This document shows, piece by piece, positions 41,174 through 50,026 of a stretch of DNA of 64,000 nucleotides. The notes below the pieces were generated by a model. It worked only from the letters and a program-made list of their open reading frames with translations. It searched no databases and had not been told where the DNA came from. The position numbers and the translations under genes are program-made. The stretch's first letter is position 1; each line of letters opens with the position of its first letter. Source of the stretch: Dokdonella_A sp040005635 (GTDB lineage: Bacteria; Pseudomonadota; Gammaproteobacteria; Xanthomonadales; Rhodanobacteraceae); assembly GCA_040005635.1 (NCBI GenBank), contig JBDTYM010000001.1, forward strand, positions 41,324-105,323, written 5' to 3'.

Positions 41174-41268
41174 ACAAGAAGCAGTGCACCACGCAGGACA
41201 AGCGTGCGACCGATCGCCGCGGGAAAGCGGCGAATCGAGGTCGAACGGTGGCTGCTGCGATGCGACAT
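41137..41268 (-). CDS. leu-ilv operon leader peptide (43 residues)
   Basis: A short open frame, ATG at 41268 to TAA at 41137. Its C-terminal half reads RTLVLRGALLLVPVLLITGG: 11 of the 15 residues from 23 to 37 are Leu, Val or Ile. Codons there include four CTT, two GTA and one ATT, which are rare in this GC-rich genome, as expected for a stalling leader. It starts 6 nt after a -10-like hexamer and ends 42 nt before an intrinsic terminator, with leuA next. The peptide itself needs no function; its translation controls leuA-ilvE-leuCDB-ilvDCBN. No Shine-Dalgarno is available if transcription starts at the adjacent promoter. Confidence 0.85.
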   Translation of the reverse strand: MSHRSSHRSTSIRRFPAAIGRTLVLRGALLLVPVLLITGGGAG

Positions 41269-41274
41269 GACCCG

Positions 41275-41304
41275 ACCCTAAACGAGTCCGGAAGGGTATG
41301 TCAA
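41275..41304 (-). promoter_or_regulatory. Promoter of the leu-ilv superoperon
   Basis: On the minus strand a consensus -35 TTGACA (41304-41299) is followed after 18 bp by TAGGGT (41280-41275), or after 16 bp by TTTAGG (41282-41277). The expected start site falls at or next to the A of the leader ATG (41268), implying a leaderless or nearly leaderless transcript. The -10 match is modest. Confidence 0.65.
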
Positions 41305-41414
41305 GTAGGAACGGGGGAATGGAAAATGGGGAACTGGGAACCGGAAAAGCTGGCAAGGCGCTTTGGCCGATTCCCTCTTTCCTGCTCCCTCTTTGCCAAT
41401 GCCCAATCGCGGCG

Positions 41415-42161
41415 CTAGCGCGAAGAGACGTACTTCTCGCGCCGGATGTGTGCAACCGGCAGCCCCGCTTCCTTCAACATCGCGAAAGTCTCGTCGACCA
41501 TGTTCGGATTGCCGCACAAATAGGCGACATCGTGCTCCGCATTCGGACCGAGTTCGCCAAGAGCGGCCTGGGCGCGGCCGTTGCGGTCGTGCGGACGCGG
41601 GACCGCGCGCGGCGTGCGGCTGAAGCACGGATGGAACGAAAAGCCCGGCACCTCGCGCGCGAACGCCTCGAACTCGTCGCCGTAGAGCAGCTCCGCCTCG
41701 TTGCGCGCGCCATAGACGAGGGCGAACGTGCAGCCGCGCGCGGCGGTCAGTGCGCGGATCTGCGGCAGCATCGCCCGGTATGGCGTTACGCCGGTGCCGG
41801 TCGCGACGAGCAGGTAACGCCGGTTCGTATCGGCCTCGCCGAGGCAGAAGCGGCCATAGGGCCCGCTCGCCTCGATCGTGCCGCCCTCGTCGATCTGCGA
41901 CAGCAGTTCGGTCGCAGCCCCGCCGTCGACATACGACACGGCAATCTCGATACGCGCAACCGGCGTGGCGTCGCCAACGCCGATGGTCGCGACCGAGTAA
42001 CTGCGCTTGGTCGCCTTGCCGTCGGGGTAGTGGAAGTGCACCTGCAGGAACTGGCCGGGCACGAATGAAAAAGGGACAGCGTCGGCGCGCTCGAAGGACA
42101 GATGGCGCACGGACGGGGCGAGCATGTGGCTCGCGCGGAGGCGGAGGGTGAAATGGTCCAT
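41415..42161 (-). CDS. fpr: Ferredoxin/flavodoxin-NADP+ reductase
   Basis: A 248-residue FAD-dependent reductase of the bacterial FPR type. FAD-binding KRSYSVATIG, NADP-binding LLVATGTGVTPYRAML, the GPYGRFCL loop, and C-terminal CGNPNMVDETFAMLKEAG with the tail REKYVSSR are present. It shuttles electrons between NADPH and ferredoxin/flavodoxin, often in oxidative stress or Fe-S metabolism. Monocistronic, convergent to nothing and divergent from the YadG-like ABC gene. Confidence 0.9.
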   Translation of the reverse strand: MDHFTLRLRASHMLAPSVRHLSFERADAVPFSFVPGQFLQVHFHYPDGKATKRSYSVATIGVGDATPVARIEIAVSYVDGGAATELLSQIDEGGTIEASGPYGRFCLGEADTNRRYLLVATGTGVTPYRAMLPQIRALTAARGCTFALVYGARNEAELLYGDEFEAFAREVPGFSFHPCFSRTPRAVPRPHDRNGRAQAALGELGPNAEHDVAYLCGNPNMVDETFAMLKEAGLPVAHIRREKYVSSR

Positions 42162-42254
42162 CGAGACTTCTGGCAGCGGGTCAGGCGGCAGGCAAGCCCG
42201 CTATACTAGCAGGCTGCCGCGGCTGCTCCGCGCGCCACCTCCCCTGCGAGATCC

Positions 42255-43198
<944 letters not shown>

Positions 43199-43202
<4 letters not shown>

Positions 43203-43975
43203 GCACCAACGCCAACCTCATCGCGCTCGGCACCATCACGCGCCGCGAAGTCGTGCGCATCCTGCGCATCTGGATGCAGACCCTGTTGCCATCGGCAATC
43301 ACGATGACGCTGTACTTCGTCATCTTCGGCCGCATGGTCGGCAGCCGCATAGGCGACATCGTCCCGGGCATCGGCTACATCGACTACATCGTGCCGGGCC
43401 TGATCATGATGGCGGTGATCACCAACAGCTACGGCAACATTTCCTCGTCGTTCTTCGGCGCCAAGTTCGGCCGCCATGTCGAGGAGATGCTCGCCTCGCC
43501 GATGCCGAGCTGGGTGATCCTGACCGGCTACGTGACCGGCGCCGTGCTGCGCGGCCTGCTGGTCGCCGTGATCGTGCTGATCATCTCGCTGTTCTTCACA
43601 CGCATCCACCTGTATCACCCGTGGGTCACGCTGTCGACGATCCTGCTCACCTCGATCGTGTTCTCGCTGGCCGGTTTCGCCAATGCGGTGTATGCGAAGA
43701 AATTCGACGACATCGCGCTGGTGCCGACGTTCGTGCTGGCGCCGCTGACGTACCTCGGCGGCGTATTCTATTCGGTCAACCAGCTCGGTTCGCCGTGGCG
43801 CGAGATCAGCCATGCAAACCCGATCCTGTACATGGTCAACGCGTTCCGCTACGGCCTGCTGGGCGTAAGCGACATCTCGATGGGCGTCGCTTACGCGGTG
43901 ATGCTCGGTCTGGCGATCGTGCTCGGCGCGATCGGCATGATGCTGCTCGAGCGCGGTATCGGCCTGCGTACCTGA
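43199..43975 (+). CDS. ABC-2 type permease (YadH-like)
   Basis: A 258-residue six-helix ABC-2 permease starting inside the ATPase stop (ATGA, 43199-43202). The TLLPSAITMTLYFVIFGRMVG segment, PGLIMMAVITNSYGNISSSFFGAKFGRHVEEML, and APLTYLGGVFYSVNQLG are characteristic of the family. It forms the membrane part of an exporter with the preceding ATPase. Related transporters move drugs or polysaccharides; specificity here is unknown. Confidence 0.92.
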
Positions 43976-44024
43976 CGGCCGCGACCTCGGCATTGCAGTT
44001 TCCCGTTTCGCGAGGAGAGATTCG

Positions 44025-45428
44025 ATGCGCACCATCCACTGGCTGATTCTGACGACGACGTTGACGCTTGGCGGCGCGGCCGCGAGCGCAGCACCGCCTC
44101 CGTCCGAGCCTGCCGCGCTGCGCGAGATTGCCGATCAGGTCAGTGCCGACGAACTGCAGGCGACGATCACGAAACTGGTCGGCTTCGGCACGCGGCACAC
44201 GTTGTCCGACACAAAGTCGGACAAACGCGGCATCGGCGCCGCGCGGCGCTGGGTGCACTCGCGTTTCGAGGCGTTCTCGAAGGATTGCGGCGGCTGCCTG
44301 CAGATTGAAACACCGGCGCAGACGGTCAGTGGCAAGCGCATCCCGCAGCCGACCGAGATCGTCGATGTCGTCGCGGTCCAGCACGGCACATCCGACCCGA
44401 ATCGCGTCGTCCTGATCACCGGTCATCTCGATTCGCGCGTGACCGACGTGATGAACGCGAAAAGCGATGCGCCCGGCGCGAACGACGACGGCTCCGGCAC
44501 CGCTGCGGTGATCGAAGCCGCGCGCGTGCTGTCCAAGCACAAGTTCGCCGCGACGATCGTCTACGGCGTGTTGCAGGGCGAAGAACAAGGCCTGTACGGC
44601 GGCAAGGTGCTGGCCGACTATGCGAAGGCGCAGGGTTGGCAGGTCGAGGCCGACCTCAACAACGACATCGTCGGCAATACGCATGGCCAGGACGGCGTCA
44701 ACGACAACACCGTCGTGCGCGTGTTCTCCGAGGGCTACAAGCGAAGCCTGCTTTCGATGAAAAGTGCGGCCGTGGATGGCCGCACTTTGACGTCCGCGAT
44801 CAAGGACGATGGCAATAGCTTCGCCGATTCGCCCTCGCGCAACGTCGGCCGCCTGCTGGCGGATCTGTCCGAGCGCTACTTGACGAACTTCCACGTGCGC
44901 ATGGTTTACCGCACCGACCGCTACGGGCGCGGCGGCGACCAGGTGCCGTTCCTCGAAGCCGGATACCCGTCCGTGCGCGTGACCGAAGCGCACGAGAACT
45001 ACACGCGCCAGCACCAGAATCTGCGCGTAGAGAACGGTATCCGTTACGGCGACACGATCGATGGTGTCGACTTCGCCTATCTCGCGCAGGTGACGCGCCT
45101 GAATGCGCTCGGTCTCGCCACGATGGCGGACGCACCGGCGCCGCCGAGCACGGTCGAGATTGACGGCGCCGTCAACACGGACACCACGATCCACTGGCAG
45201 GCCGTTCCCGACGCGGCCGGCTACCGCGTCTGGTGGCGCGACACCACCGCGCCGCAATGGCAGCAGAGCCGCTGGGTCGACGACGCGACCAAGGTCACCT
45301 TGAAGGACGTCGTCGTCGACGACTTCTTCTTCGGTGTCAGCGCCGTCTCGGCCGAAGGTTATGCAAGCCCGGTCGTGTTCGCCGGCGAGGCCGGCAGTTT
45401 CGTGGCCCTGCCGGTCAAGACGCCCTGA
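44025..45428 (+). CDS. Secreted M28 family zinc aminopeptidase
   Basis: A 467-residue exported metallopeptidase. A signal peptide (RTIHWLILTTTLTLGGAAASA) is followed by the co-catalytic zinc domain: ITGHLDSR, PGANDDGSGTAAV, LQGEEQGLYGGKV (catalytic Glu-Glu), DLNNDIVGN and a distal His in TEAHENYTRQHQ. The last ~90 residues form a fibronectin-III-like tail (AVPDAAGYRVWWRDTTAPQW). GAGGAGAG lies just before the ATG. Oddly, the codons for KSAAVDGRTL (44761-44788) are a perfect 11-bp inverted repeat related to an intergenic repeat near leuA, suggesting an in-frame repeat insertion in a surface loop. Confidence 0.92.
   Translation: MRTIHWLILTTTLTLGGAAASAAPPPSEPAALREIADQVSADELQATITKLVGFGTRHTLSDTKSDKRGIGAARRWVHSRFEAFSKDCGGCLQIETPAQTVSGKRIPQPTEIVDVVAVQHGTSDPNRVVLITGHLDSRVTDVMNAKSDAPGANDDGSGTAAVIEAARVLSKHKFAATIVYGVLQGEEQGLYGGKVLADYAKAQGWQVEADLNNDIVGNTHGQDGVNDNTVVRVFSEGYKRSLLSMKSAAVDGRTLTSAIKDDGNSFADSPSRNVGRLLADLSERYLTNFHVRMVYRTDRYGRGGDQVPFLEAGYPSVRVTEAHENYTRQHQNLRVENGIRYGDTIDGVDFAYLAQVTRLNALGLATMADAPAPPSTVEIDGAVNTDTTIHWQAVPDAAGYRVWWRDTTAPQWQQSRWVDDATKVTLKDVVVDDFFFGVSAVSAEGYASPVVFAGEAGSFVALPVKTP
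44761..44788. repeat. Intragenic palindrome within the M28 peptidase gene
   Basis: AAAGTGCGGCC-GTGGAT-GGCCGCACTTT has 11-bp perfect arms and lies wholly in coding sequence. The same module (AAAGTGCGGCC-ACGGAT-GGCCGC) occurs upstream of leuA at 40841-40863, differing at two loop positions. Confidence 0.7.
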
Positions 45429-45602
45429 CGAAGTTCTGAAAAATCTCTTTTCTTGTTCACAATTTCCTTGCCGCGATCCCATCGCGAATCGTCCAGCGGC
45501 GCGTGACGTGAACGCTGCGTTCCCGCCACGCGGCTGGTGCCTCGCACTGCGCATCCCCAACTTAGGCGCCTTGGGTGCCATCGCGGCACGGGAGAAATCG
45601 AA

Positions 45603-46301
45603 ATGATCGAACGCAGACCCTTCAACGAACTTGGCGGCGCCGACCACGGCTGGCTGAAAGCGAAGCACCATTTCTCCTTCGCCAGCTACAGCGACCCGGA
45701 ACGGATGAGCTGGGGCAACTTGCGCGTCTGGAACGACGACGAGATTGCTGCCGGCAGCGGTTTCCCGCCGCATCCGCACGCCGACATGGAAATCATCACC
45801 TACGTGCGCAACGGAGCGATCACGCATGAGGACAGCCTTGGCAACAAGGGTCGTACCGAGGCTGGCGACGTGCAGGTGATGAGCGCCGGCAGCGGCATCC
45901 GCCACGCCGAGTACAACGCCGAGAGCGAGACGACGAAGATCTTCCAGATCTGGATCGTGCCGGACGCGCGCGGTGGCGAGCCTTCCTGGGGCGCACGGCC
46001 GTTCCCGAAGGGCGACCGCTCGGGTCGCTTCGTTGCGCTCGCCAGCGGTCACAAGGACGACGGCGACGCGTTGCCGATCCGCGCCGACGCGCGCGTGCTC
46101 GGGGCCACGTTGAGAGCGGGCGAAAGTACCGAGTACACGCTCGGCCAAAGTCGCTACGTCTATCTGGTGCTGGCCGCTGGCAGTATCGAGATCGACGGCA
46201 TGCGCATCGATGCGCGCGACGGCGTCGCGATCCGCGACGCCCAGTCGATCAAGCTGACGGCACTCGAAGACGCGGAGATCGTGCTGGTCGACAGCGTTTG
46301 A
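45603..46301 (+). CDS. Pirin family protein (YhaK-like bicupin)
   Basis: A 232-residue pirin. The N-terminal cupin has the metal-binding set FPPHPHADMEIITYV and SAGSGIRHAEYN (His, His, His, Glu), and the C-terminal cupin is lost or reduced as in YhaK-type proteins. Start residues MIERRPFNELGGADHGWLKA with HHFSFASY are typical. GGGAGAA precedes the ATG at 45603. Family knowledge: pirins can act as quercetinases or redox sensors; the cellular role is unknown. A hairpin follows the stop. Confidence 0.9.
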   Translation: MIERRPFNELGGADHGWLKAKHHFSFASYSDPERMSWGNLRVWNDDEIAAGSGFPPHPHADMEIITYVRNGAITHEDSLGNKGRTEAGDVQVMSAGSGIRHAEYNAESETTKIFQIWIVPDARGGEPSWGARPFPKGDRSGRFVALASGHKDDGDALPIRADARVLGATLRAGESTEYTLGQSRYVYLVLAAGSIEIDGMRIDARDGVAIRDAQSIKLTALEDAEIVLVDSV

Positions 46302-46820
46302 GTCTGCGACAGGTCTGCGCGCAACCGCGTGCGCAGACCTGCTCGTCGAAACCCGGCGATTCCACGCGCGCTCCGCGGGACGCCTCGCCCGTTGGTCCAC
46401 GCGGGCGGTGTTTTGACGCCGATCGGCAGCAAACGGGTGGCGGCATCGCTCCAGGTTGGGTGGCTGCGCGCACTGCGCCGCTCATGACCATTCTCGCCAG
46501 GCAAAAGAGCGCACCTGCGCCGCCCCGTCACACGACTCCGGGCGCGCGGCCGCATTCGACCCGTGCGGGATTGCGTCGAATCCGAAGAATCCACGGGCTC
46601 GCACGATGGATTGGGCGCGATGGCCTTGGAAGCCACCCATAAACGGACTGTCGCGATACGGTCACGTACGGGCTGCCGGCCATGATGTGGTTGGTCGATC
46701 GCGGATTGTCAAAGTCGGCAACACATCCAGGCCCCGATTGCATTCCAGCGGGCATGCGAAGCATGATCAAGGCCGGTGAACACGAATGCCCAGCAGCAGG
46801 TGTCCGGGAGCGAGAGGACC
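46302..46820. other. 519-bp region without a recognised gene
   Basis: It begins with a perfect hairpin 10 nt after the pirin stop: AGGTCTGCGC (46311-46320) pairs with GCGCAGACCT (46331-46340) around a 10-base loop, probably a transcript end. The rest shows no family similarity in any frame. It must include the promoter of the delta-60 repeat gene, which I cannot locate. Confidence 0.45.
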
Positions 46821-49073
46821 ATGAACATTGCATGCAAGCTCCTACGCGCCGCCGGCCTCGCAGCGACGCTTGCAGCCTCCGTCGCAGCGGCGCAGACACC
46901 CGCACCCCTTGCCGCGCCGAATGTCCCGCTCGCACTCGCCGGCGTGGTCGCGACCGTCATACGACAGCCCGATGGCGGCATTGTCTTCGGTGGCCAGTTC
47001 TCGAGCGTCAATGGCGTGCCTCGGAACAACATCGCGCGGCTCGCGCCGGACGGCACACTCGACCTCGACTGGGACCCTTCAGCGAACGGCTACGTCACCG
47101 TATTGGCGGCAAATGCAAATGGGGACATCTTCGCCGGCGGCACATTCACCGCCATGGGTGGTCAGCCACGCAATCTTCTGGCCAAGATTTCCGGCAGCGC
47201 CGATGGCGCCGCTGACGCCGAGTGGGATGCGACGATCCCCGAGGATGTGTTCGGGGATACCCAGTATGTGGTGACGGCGCTCACCGTCGACACGAACGGC
47301 GCGCTGTATGTCGGGGGCGCCCTGCATTCAATCGGCGGAGTGCAGCGAGCCTGCGTAGCCAAGTTGTCCGGCAGCGGCGGCGCAACCGTGGATGCGCAGT
47401 GGAATCCGCCGCTCAACGGTTCCGAGACGAACGTGGTTGCGGCCATGGCGCTCGACGACAGCGGCTCCATCTACATCGCGAGCCGCGATCCAGACGGCAG
47501 CTGCAATACTTCCTGCATCGGCAAGTTCTCGACAAGCGGCAGCGGTGAACGCAGCGCCGATTGGGTGCAGGCGGCTGCGGGCGCCGCGACGGTATTGGCG
47601 GTCGCGCAAGACGGAGCGTTGTTCGCTGCCGGCGATTTCACGCTGCCAGGCGGCGCACGCGAGACGGTCAAATTCGCAGCCGGCGGCAACGGTAGCGTCG
47701 ACGCAGGCTGGATTCCCTCGTCATTGACTGGCGTCCAAGCCATCGCGTTCGATGCCATGGGTTCGCTCTACGCAGGCGGCGACAGCGGCATCGCCAAGCT
47801 GTCGACCGCAACGGGCACGACGCAAGCCGACTGGAATGTCGCAACCGGCGAGTCCCCGGTGTTGGCACTCGCTCTATCGCCGGACGGCGCGCTCTACGCG
47901 GGCGGCGCGTTCGACCACGTGGACAATCATCTCGCACTCGGCCTCACGCGCGTGGCTCCGCTGGACGGTGCCGTGGCAATCGCTGCCGACGCCGAATTGC
48001 CCGGCAGTGTCGATGCGATCGTACGGCAACCGAACGGCGGCACGATCGTCGGCGGGTACTTCATCAAGGCAGGCAACTCGGAGCGGCGATACATCCTGCG
48101 TCTGGCCGAGGATGGAAGCTTGGATCCGGACTGGACTCCGATCGCCGAGAATGTGGTGGTCGCGCTGGCGGCAGGCGGCGACAACAAGGTCTACGCCGCC
48201 TACGACTACCAGGCATCGGCAGCCACGGCGCTCGTCAAATTCATCGGTGACGGCAACGGCGCGGTTGATCCAGCCTGGAATCCGGCGGTGACGGGTGCGG
48301 TGACGACGCTCGCGCTGGACGCGCAGGGTGCGCTCTATGCCGGCGGCACGTTCACGCGCATTGGCGGGCAAGCGCGACAGAACATTGCCAAGCTGTCGAG
48401 CGTCGATGGCGTTGCTGACGCGACATGGGATGCGGCAGCCGACCACGGCGTGAATGCGATCGCCATCGACCGCCTCGGCTCGGTCTATGCGGGCGGATAC
48501 TTCAGCCGGATAGGCGGGCAGGCGCGCACGTCGATCGCCAAGCTCTCCGGTATCAGCGGCGCGGCGGATCCGCATTGGAATCCGTCGATCAACGGTTATC
48601 CATATGCCATGGCGGCGGCCGCTGACGGCACGGTCTACGCAGGAGGCGCCTTCGATGTCGACGATCCGCTGATGGCGCGCTATGTGCTCAAGATCGGCAG
48701 CGATGGAACCGTGAACGGGCAATGGGGCACGTTCGGTTCCAGGGCGATGACCTTCGCCCTGGTCATCGACGAGGCGGGCGACGTCTTTGCCGGCGGGTCC
48801 GACTCCGGGGTCGAGCCCATGCGTCCGTTGCTGGTCAAGCTGTCAGGCGCCACCGGTCTTCGCGCCGACGATTGGAATCCGTTGGCCGATGGCTCCGGCG
48901 CAAACGCCTTGCTGCTTGATGCCGAAGGGCGGGTTTTCGTCGGAGGCGATTTTACGATGATCGATGGTGCACGCCGCGGCGGCCTCGCCGCACTACCGAT
49001 CCAACCCGCTTCGCTCTTGCCGCGCGGGCATTCCCGCCACGCCCGCACTCACATGCCTCCTGCGCAACCCTGA
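46821..49073 (+). CDS. Secreted delta-60-repeat beta-propeller protein
   Basis: A 750-residue exported protein. ATG 46821 follows GAGAGGA and starts a signal peptide (MNIACKLLRAAGLAATLAAS, cleavage near AAA/QT). The rest is about a dozen delta-60-type repeats of roughly 45-60 residues, each reading like LYAGGTFTRIGGQARQNIAK then L...W.P...G.V.A.A.D..G. These blades predict one or two beta propellers. Family knowledge: such proteins are abundant in some Rhodanobacteraceae and appear at the cell surface or outside, but no reaction is known. No C-terminal sorting signal is seen. The C-terminus is basic and Pro/His-rich. Confidence 0.85.
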   Translation: MNIACKLLRAAGLAATLAASVAAAQTPAPLAAPNVPLALAGVVATVIRQPDGGIVFGGQFSSVNGVPRNNIARLAPDGTLDLDWDPSANGYVTVLAANANGDIFAGGTFTAMGGQPRNLLAKISGSADGAADAEWDATIPEDVFGDTQYVVTALTVDTNGALYVGGALHSIGGVQRACVAKLSGSGGATVDAQWNPPLNGSETNVVAAMALDDSGSIYIASRDPDGSCNTSCIGKFSTSGSGERSADWVQAAAGAATVLAVAQDGALFAAGDFTLPGGARETVKFAAGGNGSVDAGWIPSSLTGVQAIAFDAMGSLYAGGDSGIAKLSTATGTTQADWNVATGESPVLALALSPDGALYAGGAFDHVDNHLALGLTRVAPLDGAVAIAADAELPGSVDAIVRQPNGGTIVGGYFIKAGNSERRYILRLAEDGSLDPDWTPIAENVVVALAAGGDNKVYAAYDYQASAATALVKFIGDGNGAVDPAWNPAVTGAVTTLALDAQGALYAGGTFTRIGGQARQNIAKLSSVDGVADATWDAAADHGVNAIAIDRLGSVYAGGYFSRIGGQARTSIAKLSGISGAADPHWNPSINGYPYAMAAAADGTVYAGGAFDVDDPLMARYVLKIGSDGTVNGQWGTFGSRAMTFALVIDEAGDVFAGGSDSGVEPMRPLLVKLSGATGLRADDWNPLADGSGANALLLDAEGRVFVGGDFTMIDGARRGGLAALPIQPASLLPRGHSRHARTHMPPAQP

Positions 49074-49098
49074 GCAGGTCGACAGCCATCGGGCCGTT

Positions 49099-49893
49099 TC
49101 ATGCAATGGCGAAGAACGCGCGCGCAGTCGCCGCCGTCGCCGCAGCCGTTTGCTCGGTGCGTTCGCTTCTCGCCGCCGCTACGGCTGCACAGATATGCGC
49201 CAGATACATCGGCTCATTGCGCCGATGCGATGGCTTCGGATGCAGGTCGCGCGGCAGCAGGTACGGCGAGTCGGTCTCGATCATCAGGCGATCGGCTGGA
49301 ACGAGTTTCACAAGTTCGCGCAGGTGCTGGCCACGGCGTTCGTCGCAGATCCAGCCGGTGATGCCGATGTAGCAGTCGCGGTCGAGGTAGTCGATCAGCT
49401 CGTCGCGCTCGCCGGTGAAGCAGTGCACGACGGCGCGACCGATACGGCCGCGCACCTGGTCCAGGCAGGCGATGAAATCCGCATGCGCGTCGCGCTGATG
49501 CAGGAACAGCGGCTTCCCGCTGTCGACCGCAATTGCCAGCTGGCGCTCGAACGCAGCGACCTGCGCGGCATGCGGCGAGTAGTTGCGGAAGTAGTCCAGG
49601 CCGGTCTCGCCGACCGCCTTTACATCGGGCGCTGCGACGAGTTCGCGCAGCAACGCGTCCGTAGCGTCGTCGTACTCATGTGCGTGATGGGGATGCACGC
49701 CAGCAGTAGAGTAGAGAAAGCCGGGATGCGAGCGTGCCAGCTCGTGCGCGGCACGGCTGCCGCCCGCGCTCGCACCGGTTACGATGATGCGGTCAACCGA
49801 ATGCGCACGTGCACGTTCGAGCACGGCGTCGAAGTCGGCGCGGAAGGATTCGTGCGTCAGGTTCGCGCCGATGTCGATCAGTTGCATGCTCAA
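49099..49893 (-). CDS. tatD: TatD family metal-dependent deoxyribonuclease
   Basis: A 264-residue TatD-type hydrolase. LIDIGANLTHESF gives the N-terminal metal site. TAGVHPHHAHEYDD, AVGETGLDYFRNYSPHAAQVAAF (Glu), LFLHQRDAH, VVHCFTGERDEL and MIETDSPYLLPRDLHPKP (Asp) supply the remaining ligands. This subtype (NLTH...RNYSPHA) is closest to E. coli TatD itself, a 3'-5' exonuclease. It is convergent with the beta-propeller gene with no clear terminator between them. Confidence 0.93.
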   Translation of the reverse strand: MSMQLIDIGANLTHESFRADFDAVLERARAHSVDRIIVTGASAGGSRAAHELARSHPGFLYSTAGVHPHHAHEYDDATDALLRELVAAPDVKAVGETGLDYFRNYSPHAAQVAAFERQLAIAVDSGKPLFLHQRDAHADFIACLDQVRGRIGRAVVHCFTGERDELIDYLDRDCYIGITGWICDERRGQHLRELVKLVPADRLMIETDSPYLLPRDLHPKPSHRRNEPMYLAHICAAVAAARSERTEQTAAATAATARAFFAIA

Positions 49894-50026
49894 GCCCTCT
49901 CCCGCGGCCGCTGCAAAAAGTCCATTATGCGGCCTCCGGCGGGCGCGGTTCCCAATCGGTTTTTACTCGCAATTAACGCATCGCCAAGCATGCTCGCATC
50001 ACTTCACTCCTGAAGGGGAAATCTCC

